From: Hydrangea macrophylla
Taxonomy: Eukaryota > Streptophyta > Magnoliopsida > Cornales > Hydrangeaceae
Length of the DNA stretch: 64,000 nucleotides
NCBI GenBank assembly: GCA_033977485.1
Contig: CM066994.1
Coordinates: 49,625,155 to 49,689,154 of the forward strand
Direction of reading: 5' to 3'
How positions within the stretch are numbered: position 1 is the first letter of the stretch; every line of letters starts with the position of its first letter. A program made the position numbers and the translations under genes. Shown here one piece after another: positions 55,270-64,000 of this stretch. Under the pieces are notes generated by a model. That model was not told where the DNA came from, made no database searches, and worked only from the letters and a program-made list of their open reading frames with translations.

Positions 55270-55666
55270 GCTGCCCCCCATTTTCGAAGTTGATGTGATG
55301 ACCCATCAGATGAAGTTTGAAAATTAAGATTGCTCCTGAAGAACCGCCCGATAATAGGTCGGGACTCAACCCGAGGTGGGACCGGTCATAGCAGTCATCC
55401 GGGGTATGGACCGAGCGGTGGCCAAGCGGGCCCATGTCCTGCCTCTTCCATGTGTCAGCTGGTCACTGGCCTAGTTAGGATCCAACGATGCCAACGTGGA
55501 AGTAATCAAACCGTTTGTGTGGTAACCGAATCGTCTCGTCAGACATTTAATGAGCGCGTCTTTTGAGGCGATGCTTCGCGTGCCCGAGGCGACAACTGTT
55601 TGCCACTTTGGGCGGAAAAGCGTCTGAGCCATTGGATCTGTTTTGATCTGAACCGTTCAAGGTTCC

Positions 55667-55677
55667 TATATAAAGGA
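55667..55677 (+). promoter_or_regulatory. TATA box of element B antisense gene
   Basis: CTATATAAAGG in the single antisense promoter block (55480-55760) shared with both modules of element A. Confidence 0.6.
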
Positions 55678-56134
55678 TACTTGCCCATTTCTTCAATTCT
55701 TTGCTACAACAATATAGATTACTGAGTGGTTTAAGAGCTAACAAGATCCCGAGCAAGATTCCTGATCTCCTTTCTACGCTAATCTTTGGAAGTCTTTCCT
55801 TCCCCACTTCAGTTCATCACTCTTTTCCCTCTCTCTCTCTCTCCTTCTTTTCTGGGCGAGTCTGGAGAGTGCGAACCCACTTGGGTTAGAACGGGAGTGG
55901 GATTTTTTCTTTCTTAGGTTCGGTTCCCTCTTCCAGTCAGGAGGTTCGTTAGGTAGACTTAACCGGGCGGGCGTTCCTGGGGTAGTCTTGAGAGAGTGCC
56001 ACCTGGTGTTAAGGACCATCCACTCTTTTCCTTCCAGATTAGTGACTTTGCCCCCTCTGTATATCAGGTTCAGTGTGTCTGACCCCTACTTAGACCGTAA
56101 CCTACTTTCCCGTCCTACCACAGGAATACCAGAA

Positions 56135-58252
56135 ATGGAACATTCCGACTTCGATTCTGCTTCCCGATCTTCTGACTAGATATACCAATCGGGAAGTCCT
56201 GGCACCAGCATAGATCCACCATCCGCTTCCCCGTGGGACCATCATAGTGAGGGCAGGATTCCTACCCGGATCTCTAACGACGATTCTGACCAGGAGGCCC
56301 CGATGGCCTCCGTTTAGCGGGGTTCAGGCAACGTGGCGCCTAGGGAGCCTGATTCCGAGGTAGCATTCGCCTGCGAGTTCATCCCCTCGACCTTGCACGC
56401 CGGGGACCTTGGTCGAGTTGGGGATAAGTATGCTATTCCCAGCGATAGCTCTTTGTTCGTCCATCCCGGTGGGGCCCACATCTGTCGCAGGGGTCTTGTT
56501 ACTTTATATGAGGATGCCTTCCTGGCGGACCTTCGTATTCCTCTCCACCCGACCGCCCGGGATGCTTTGATCTACCTTGGGATAGCTCCCGGGCAGTTGG
56601 CTCCGAATGGGTGGAGGTTCCTGATGGGGTCCATTTCTTTGTGGCCCCAAGTTTTTGGGTACGAGCTCACCCTCCAGGAGTTCTTCTGGATCCACCGGCC
56701 GTTCCCAGTACACGGGGAGGTCGGTTTCTTCTCTCTGGGGGCTCAGCAGGGGAAAAAAATTATTATCAACTGCCCGAGCAACAACAATGGGTGGAAGAAC
56801 AAGTTCTTCCAGGTATCTACCCCCGGGCTCTACGAGCGAGCCCTAAGGGATCAACTAAGGACCTCCTGGGCGGGAGAGTTAAGGGGTAAGCCCGTCTTAC
56901 GCCCTTTCCTACTTCTTTCCAGGCCTTTTTGGTATGACCATGAAACTGATCACTTCGGCTTATTTTGCAGCGGGGTCGATCAATCTCTCGAGCGTTCTGG
57001 AGGACTGTGAGGAAAGGATCAGAGGCTTGGTGGAACGGCCCATCAACATTTGGGACATGCTGACCTGGTCGGGAGACCAAACAGGTAATCGTCGACCCGA
57101 CCAACCCGCCGAGGCTCCCATTTTCCCGGCCATCATCCCAGGCAAGGATTTAATTAATGACTTCATTTTTGCTTATGCTTTGTTATCTCGTTGCTTCGGT
57201 TACTGACCTCGCGGTTATTTTCCTTTTGTAGAAATGGCCCCCAGGAGAGACCCAGAGCGGTTGAGGGCTCTGCAAGCTGCTGCTGCCGAGCGGATGGCGG
57301 CAGCAGGGAAGAGGCCGGCCGTCTGCCGTCGAGGCCACTGACAGTGACCTCCCCCTCCGGTGCCTAAGGCGTGGCCCACTGGCCGACTGAGCTCCCCAGG
57401 AGACGCTAGTCCCCCGGGTGATGACAGTGGAGAAGACGTCAGCTCCTCGGTCGGACATTCCCTCCGGGACACCCCTGGAGGAGTCGAGGGAAACCGTGAC
57501 AGGGTCAGGCCGTATTTGCTCCCGAGCCAGGTGGAGAGGTGTACCAGCATGTCTCCCCAGGTATTTTAGGGGTGGCTCTACTCCATCTCCCATCTGGTAA
57601 GTGACACTGCCGTGCTTTTTGATTTCTGTACACTTGATTCGTTCTACCAGCAACAGTGACTGACCGATTTTCTCTTGATTTCTTGTAGGTCGGCTGCATG
57701 GCTGCCGGAGCTGAGTATTTCATGCCGGCACTGGCCGAGAGGGCCACCGCCATCGAGACCGCCCTGGCTGAGAAAGAGGTTGCCCTGGAGACCAAAGAGA
57801 GGGCCTTGACCGTAGAGAAAAATAGGGTCAAGGGCTTGGTTTTGAACCTTGAGGCCGTCCAGGAAGAGTTGGCGGTGGCTCTGGCGGAGTTGGAGACCGA
57901 GCGGGCTGGCCGCGCGGCAGTAGAGGCCCGTTAAAGGGTACTTTTGGAGGAGGCGGCGGTGGCCACTGGTCCCCCAGGAGAGACCTTTGATGATGGTTTC
58001 TTCCTCGGGTATGACGATTTGAAGAGGAGGTTGGCTCGGGACCACCAAGAGTTGGACACCTCCCCTTACCAGGGGGTGGATTCTAATTATTGGGACATAG
58101 TTCTGGGTCCTGCTGACGGTGCCGCCGCCGAGCCCGAGGGTCCAGCTATCACCCTGGAAGGTGCAACCCTCCTAGGTGAGCCAGCTGGAGACACCTCCCC
58201 GGTGGGAGGGAATACGGAGACCGAGGAGGTGGTCATCGTTGACGACGCCTAA
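56135..58252 (+). pseudogene. Antisense gene of element B (PF04195-like), broken
   Basis: Counterpart of 44950-47150. The ATG at 56135 is followed by TAG at 56177. The domain part 56333-56885 is open (LRIPLHPTARDALIYLG, NGWRFLMGSISLWPQV, NNNGWKNKFFQVS). Exon 2 is 56971-57141 with a GC donor (CCAG|GCAAGG), exon 3 starts 57232 and is frameshifted, and exon 4 starts 57689 with a TAA at 57932. Intron positions equal those of element A, so splicing predates the split of the two copies. Confidence 0.82.
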
Positions 58253-58425
58253 CTCCTCTGCTGCTTCTTTTTTTTTGTGGAGGCTACTACAATGCAACCC
58301 TCCTAGGTGAGCCAGCTGGAGACACCTCCCCGGTGGGAGGGAATACGGAGACCGAGGAGGTGGTCATCGTTGACGACGCCTAACTCCTCTGCTGCTTCTT
58401 TTTTTTTTTGTGGAGGCTACTACAA
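58162..58425. repeat. 131 bp tandem duplication at the antisense gene 3' end
   Basis: Units 58162-58292 and 58293-58425 differ only in poly-T length. Each contains the final acidic codons, the TAA and the start of the 3' flank. Element A has one unit. Confidence 0.93.
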
Positions 58426-59179
58426 CTGCCCCCCATGCACTGTACAATTTTTTTTTATATATTAATAAAAAGGTCCTTGAGGCCAACTTTCATCAATTGT
58501 TTACTGCTTCTGTACTTTGTGTGCCTGTTTGTGATTGCCAGTATCCGCCCAATTTTGACCGACCAAACCCCTGCCTTAGCAAATGGTTTAGGACCGTAAC
58601 TGGTAGAACAGTTGGTTTTATTGATTCCCGGTGTATTATAGGTATTTGTCCTGTTTACCTTCCGGGATGGCCCGGTGTATTATAGGAAAGATCCTGTTTT
58701 ACCGTCCGGGATGTTCATCTCTGATCACTGTAAGTACTTAGGAATGTTAGGATTCCCAGTCCCTTTAATGACCGGTGTTATTTCCTGTTTTGGCCCAGTC
58801 CCTGCCCCCCAAGCATTTAGCTAAGGCGGGTGTGTGGGATTGAGTTGACCGTAGGAAACCGACCTGGAACATGGGTGGTTGCAGAGTCCTTTGAAGCTTG
58901 CCATCATAAGCCACCTAGGAGGTTTTCCCCCATTGTCGGTTGGGCCTAAGCGAAGCCGGTGCCTCGGGGTTAGGCCCGAGGTCTTTTATGCCACGGGTAT
59001 GTTCTCGAGGTCTTTGTGCCTTGGGGTTAAGCCCGAGGTCTTTTAATAATGCGCGGGACACTGATAGGAGTAATTTTGCAAAGTAAAATCTTTCATTTTA
59101 TTCAAAAATTTATAAGGAATACTCAAACGGAGCTTACAAAAATTTCCTAACCAGTACTAAACTATCCATGTCGCAGGGT

Positions 59180-60594
59180 TAATGACAGTATTTTTGGAGG
59201 TGTTGCACATTCCATGGATGAGACAGCTCATGTCCGTCCAGGCTACGTAGCCAGTATGTTCCCGGTCAGTTGACTCGGGTAACTGTATATGGACCTTCCC
59301 AGTTTGGCCCCAACTTCCCATGGCTCGGGACTCGGGTAGACTGGTTCACTACCTTAAGGACGAGGTCTCCTACTTGGAAACTGTGATGCTTCACCTTGCT
59401 GTTGTAATATCGTGATACCCGCTGCTTTTAGGCCGCGACCTTTAGATAGGCTCGGTCTCTTTTTTCCTCTACCAAGTCCAGTTCTGTTCTAAGTGCATCT
59501 TTGTTGTCTGGCATGCTGTAATTCGCCACCCAGTGAGTGGGCAACCCGAGCTGTATTGGGACCACCGCCTCGAGCCCGTAGGTTAAAGAGAACGGTGTCT
59601 CACCTATTGTCGCTCGGGGTGTGGTGCGGTAGGCCCACAGGAGGGTTGGCAGTTCTTCAGCCCACAACCCTTTGGCGCTTTCAAGTCTTGTTTTGATCGA
59701 CTGCAAGATCGTCCGGTTTGTCACCTCGGCTTGACCATTGGCTTGAGGGTGCTCGGGAGAGGAATAGTGATTAAGTATCCCATAGCCCGAGCAGAACTGC
59801 CTGAATACTGGGGTGTCGAATTGCCTACCATTGTCGCTGACCAGAACCCGGGGAGTGTCGAACCTACTGAGTATGTTCTTTTCCATGAAACTTTCCATCT
59901 TTCGCTCGGTTATTGTTGCCAAGGGCTCGGCCTCCGCCCACTTGGTAAAGTAGTCAACGGTGATGACTGCGAACTTAACCTGTCCCTTTCCCATCAGTAG
60001 GGGTCCGACAATATCGATGCCCTACTAGGCAAAGGACCAGGGGCTATGGATTGGTGTCTGAAGCTCTCCCGGTCGGTTGATCATGGGGGAGTATCTCTGA
60101 CACTTGTCGCATCTTTTGGCAAATTCCTGAGAATCCCGGACCATCGTCGGCCAGTAATATCCCTGTAGCAGAGCCTTTCTAGAGAGTGCCCGGCCTCTGA
60201 TGTGATTCCCGCACACTCCTTCATGGATGTCATACAACACTGTTTGGACCTGTGCAGGATGAACGCAGCGGAGGTACGGTACGGAGAATCCCCTTTTGTA
60301 GAGGATGCCGTCTACAAGATGATATTGGGCCGCCCGATACCTAACTTGGCGGGCCTCCTCTTTCTCGTTTGGTAACTTACCCGTTGTCAGGAATGCCATG
60401 ATCGGGTCCATCCAGCTGGGTCCTAAGGCGTCCTATTCCACCTCCATGCATTCTGAGTTGATCACACTTGGCTCGGGCAGGTACTCTGTCCTTATCCCAG
60501 GCAAGTCTGACTCAGAAGACGAAGCGAGGCGGGCTAACCGGTCGGCTCTGGTGCGTGATGGAGAAACCCTAAAGCCTCTTCGAAACTGCTCGGA
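59180..60594 (-). pseudogene. Element B integrase and end of RNase H (stops)
   Basis: Blocks identical in order to element A: HPAQVQTVLYDIHEGVCGNH, CDKCQ, VSDNGRQF, NGQAEVTNR. Stops occur at about 60022 (Trp to TAG in AQWGIDIVG) and about 59430 (in AYKQRV). About 25 bp is deleted near 60560. The frame is then cut by the family X LTR at 60600. Confidence 0.9.
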
Positions 60595-61230
60595 CTAGGT
60601 GACACGACTAAAAAGTTGTGCGCTCTTGTGCAACACCCAAGTGTAGGTGATCGTGCAAGTAATATAGTACTGGAAGTCCAGGTCGATCCCATAGGGAAGG
60701 AATAGGAAGAATATCTACTAAGTTACAACCTAAAGAAAAAGAAAAATATGAATCTAGAGGTGAAAGTTCTAACGAATCCTAGTTAATTAAATTAAACTAA
60801 AGAATAATCTAAAGCATAAAGAAACATAACTAATTAAATAAATATACTAAAGGTGTTGGAAATACGAGAATCCACATCAATCCTAACCATCTACCATGCA
60901 TATTCATTAACGCTCTATGGAGTACATCCCTTTTCAGCATTCCGTATTTTTCTAAAGATATAGAATCAATAGCCCTTTCATACCCGGGACTATATCATCA
61001 CAAGTGAGTTAAAATACATGAAAGACGGTTTAAAACAATGGTAATTACTTGCACTCTAAATGGTGTTAGCATTCAAAGTGGTTTTCAAAAGTCATTGAAG
61101 AAAATAGCCTTAAGGCTTTAAGTTCTAAAAACTGTTGTGACAAACTGAGCTTATTGGGACAATTTGATGACAGATTTCTAAAACAGAAAGTCATGGAATA
61201 CTTAAAAGAATCATCTCAAGATTTAACATG

Positions 61231-61347
61231 TTCGATCGATCGAAGCGCTCTCGATCGATCGAACAGTCATCCTTCAATCGATCGAAATGCCTTCGATCGC
61301 TTGACTATCCCTGGTTCGATCGATCGAACTGTCTTCGATCGATCGAG
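61231..61347. repeat. TCGATCGA palindrome array B, family X LTR copy 3
   Basis: Six motifs starting at about 61231, 61251, 61273, 61292, 61315 and 61334. Spacing alternates near 19 and 23 bp, mirroring copy 1. Confidence 0.9.
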
Positions 61348-61705
61348 CCCAAGGTTTCTATATCATACATGGCAGAGGCTAAGAATCAATATTTCATCAC
61401 ATATCTCCAACGTCTAAACTACAGAAACATGATTAAACTAGTGCAGGAATAGAAAAACATAACAATCATTAACATCTAAACTAATAAACAATCAAATAGA
61501 GATAAAGGAACATAAAAACCTGGAATAAACCTGAATAGAACTCGTAATCAACATCAATCTTGAGTAATCTTCAGTATATTAATGAAAAAGATGAAGAAGT
61601 ATATGAATCTAACCTAATCTACTCCTAAACTAACCCTAAAACTACCCTAAACTGCTGTTTTTCGCGTTCTGGAGCGTCCTCCCTTCGTCTGGCGTCAAAA
61701 CGACG

Positions 61706-61713
61706 TATATATA
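61706..61713 (-). promoter_or_regulatory. TATA box of family X LTR copy 3
   Basis: TATATATA (minus strand CCCTATATATACG) about 45 bp downstream of array A in transcription direction. Confidence 0.55.
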
Positions 61714-61755
61714 GGGTTCCCACAGAGTTTACGCAACTTTTGGGTGAAAATAAGG

Positions 61756-61820
61756 TTCGATCGATCGAGCTCAGTTCGATCGATCGAAGGTTCGATCGAT
61801 TGAACTCTCTTCAATCGCTT
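61756..61820. repeat. TCGATCGA palindrome array A, family X LTR copy 3
   Basis: Three full TTCGATCGATCGA-like motifs (last variant ..GATTGA) plus a degenerate TTCAATCGCTTGAA, just upstream of the TATA box on the minus strand. Confidence 0.88.
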
Positions 61821-62218
61821 GAACTCCTCTGATTTTGACAGCTCTGCACACCGATGGGAGAATGGCCATAACTTTTTACTCGGACCTCGGATTGACCTTC
61901 CGTTTGCGGCCACGCGACCGTAACTCAAAGATCTACATTTTATATCTCTGGGAAAATCTTCCAAATCTGAAGTCATCATTGTCAAAATTGCCATTTTCTC
62001 AGCTGCTTCTTTGTTCTCTTCACCAGAATCACTTTCTATGCAATGGTTGCTTCCTATAACCTGCAAAATGGTGTAAAAACACATATTTGAGTCTCAACAT
62101 CATAGAAAACACTTAATCATTGATATGCATCTAAATATAGGGACTTGGGGATAAAAGTATGCATAAAAAGACCGTGTAATACACTATAAACATGCACTTT
62201 TCACCACGAATCACTAGG

Positions 62219-63999
62219 ACTAGGTAGGCTACCATATTATCTCCCCGTGCTTCGTATTCCTCGTTGACTTGATTGACGACGAGCTGAGAGTCACTGTAAC
62301 CTTGGACCTGCTGCGCTCCCATGGAGGTGGCCAACTGCAATCCGGCCAATAGGGCTTCATACTCAGCCTCGTTGTTGGAGGCACAAAACCCAAAATCTTA
62401 GGGCATACTCGAGCTGGATGCCGTCGGGGTGTGGTCAGGATGATCCCTGCCACACTACCTTGCTGGTTTGAGGAACCATCCACATACAGCACCCAGGTGG
62501 GGATGTCATCTTGTAGCCCAGGCGGTAGGACCGGTGGATCGAGCTCTTCAACCGGGTCTTCTGGATAGGTGAACTCAACCAGAAAGTCTGCTACTACTTG
62601 GCCTTTGATTGCCATCCGGGGATGGTAGGCCACTTCAAATTCTTCTAACTCCATGGCCCATTTGACGAGCCTCCCGGATGTGTCGGGCCTGCTTAAAATC
62701 CTGCGGAGAGGTTGGTCAGTAAGGACCACAATGACATGGGCCTGAAAATACGGACGGAGTCTCCGGGCGGAAGTGATGAGGGCGAATGCAAGTTTTTTGA
62801 CGCAGGAGTATCTGCTCTCCGCACCTTGGAGCACCCGGCTGGTATAGTACACCGGGAACTGTATCCCGTGCTCTTCCCTAACGAGTGCCGAGCTGACTGC
62901 TGAGGGTGATACTGCCAAATAGAGGAACAACTCTTCCCCCGGTATGGGCGTTGAGAGTAGAGGAGGAGATGCCAAGTACTTCTTGAGTTCCTGGAATGCC
63001 TCCTCACACTCTTCTGACCACTGAAATGCCATATGGAGGATCTTGAAGAATAGCAGGCACCGGTCGGTAGCTCTGGAGACAAATCTGTTCAGTGCGGTAA
63101 CCCATCCGGCCAAACTCTGTACTTCTTTGGTTGACCGGGGTAACCGCATGTTGATGATGGCCTGGATTTTCTCGGGGTTTGCTTCAATTCCCCACCGGCT
63201 GACTAGGTGCCCTAAGAACTTTCCGGATGAAACACCAAATGTGCACTTGGTCGGGTTCAACCTCATCCCGAACTTCCTCAAAATGCTGAAGGCCCCGGCC
63301 AAGTGTTCCAGATGGTCAGACTCATCCCGGCTTTTAACCAGCAGATCATCGACATACACCTCCATCGATTTCCCGATCAAGTCTTTGAACATGTGATTGA
63401 CCAGGCGTTGATAAGTTGACCAGGCATTTTTGAGGCCGAAGGGCATGACTTTGTAGTAGTAGGTCCCCTGATCTGTTATGAAGGAGGTCTTCTCTTCGTC
63501 TCTGGGGTACATGCTGATCTGATTGTACCCGTAGTAGGCATCCATGAACGAGAGGAGGGAGTGGCCGGCTGTCAAATCTATAAGGAGATCTATCCTGGGC
63601 AGTGGATAGCAATCCTTGGGGCAGGCCTTGTTCAAGTCGGTAAAGTCCACGCACATCCTCCACTTCCCATTGTTTTTCTTGACAAGTACTACATTTACTA
63701 ACCAGTCGGGATAGTGGACCTCTCGGATAGACGATAGACTGGGCTTTGAGGAGCTTCTCGACCTCCTCATACACTACCTTTTATCTCTCGGGGGCCATGC
63801 CTCGTCTCTTCTGCTTCACCGGTCGAGAGTCTGGGTTAGTGTTAAGCCGGTGAGACATTACCCGGGGGTCAATCCCGGGCATATCTTCATGGCACCAGGC
63901 GAACACGTCCTGACTCTGTTGCAGGAATTGAATCAGCTTCTCCCTAAGGCGGGACTCCAGTGAGGTGCCGATGCTGACCGTTCGGTCTGGATGTTATGG
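62219..63999 (-). pseudogene. Element B RT and RNase H regions (frameshifted)
   Basis: Continues element B pol beyond the solo LTR. It has VDFTDLNKACP, FMDAYYGYNQI, MPFGLKNAWSTYQRLV, YVDD, Ty3 RNase H (LTDQPLRRILSRPD) and archaeal-type RNase H ([29 protein letters not shown]). Frameshifts lie near 62395-62440 and 63728, and a nonsense codon near 63781. The upstream part runs toward the protease-RT junction at the window edge. Confidence 0.9.
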
Positions 64000-64000
64000 G

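Larger units (their letters stand above)
60600..62213 (-). mobile_element. Family X LTR, copy 3: complete solo LTR (1614 bp)
   Basis: Ends TGACACGACT and ACGAATCA, flanked by exact CTAGG at 60595-60599 and 62214-62218. Removing it restores the pol alignment to element A at 49490-49505. On the minus strand it carries array A, a TATA box (61706-61713), array B, GGGATCGACCTGGACTT and the terminus TCGTGTCA. The short frames inside lie across the arrays and are not genes. Confidence 0.96.
54654..64000 (-). mobile_element. Element B: sister Tat-type Ty3 retrotransposon, runs off the window
   Basis: Same layout as element A: 616 bp 3' LTR, polypurine tract, one antisense gene, integrase, RNase H and RT, all more decayed. 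gag and the 5' LTR lie beyond 64000, so its target duplication cannot be tested. pol is interrupted by a family X solo LTR. Confidence 0.93.

Noticed and set aside
61231..61347. CRISPR-like look of short repeats with unique spacers
   Set aside because: The motif is 8-13 bp, palindromic, inside a plant LTR with TSD; spacers are 6-14 bp and no cas genes exist.

Overview
This is a plant nuclear window, almost certainly from an angiosperm with a transposon-rich genome. The evidence is two intron-containing plant genes (a soluble epoxide hydrolase and a GLTP1-type glycolipid transfer protein) embedded in nested LTR retrotransposons, MITEs, a LINE and a TRIM. The species cannot be told from the sequence. 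No bacterial, organellar or CRISPR features were seen.

Layout. 1-6454: remains of Ty3/gypsy elements: an LTR end, a 5'-truncated LTR of a second family (family X, 1025-2538), decayed RNase H-integrase (2539-4346) and a 2.1 kb 3' LTR (4347-6454). 6455-11559: tandem repeats, a 36-C run, a long hairpin and a hAT-type MITE; no gene recognised. 11560-20923 (minus): epoxide hydrolase, 5 exons, 323 codons, all splice phases consistent. Its 7.6 kb intron 2 holds a hAT MITE, a Copia LTR interrupted by a 2.9 kb foldback element, and a Mutator-type MITE. 20924-26496: intergenic, with a Stowaway MITE, a SINE-like sequence and a three-level nest of two Mutator-type MITEs and a solo Ty3 LTR. 26497-39981 (minus): GLTP gene, 6 exons, 193 codons. 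Its introns hold a Copia element with perfect target-site duplication (27725-33161), an RTE-type LINE fragment, a Copia fragment and a TRIM.

40254-54133 is a family X LTR split by a 12.4 kb Ty3 element of the Tat type (element A, 41627-54060, minus strand, two 616 bp LTRs, dual RNase H). 54654 to the window end is a sister copy (element B), whose pol is itself split by a complete family X solo LTR (60600-62213). Elements A and B carry genes antisense to gag-pol, with their own TATA box, introns and 3' end. Element A has two such antisense modules in tandem, element B one.

The two host genes are independent: one hydrolyses epoxides, the other moves glycolipids between membranes. Within the Tat elements, gag-pol (minus) supplies particle, protease, RT, RNase H and integrase, while the plus-strand module encodes proteins of the putative gypsy-type transposon class (Pfam PF04195-like) with unknown role. 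The most unusual structure is a set of arrays of self-complementary TCGA-centred motifs in LTRs of several lineages. In family X the motif number and spacing are kept between copies while the spacers have diverged.
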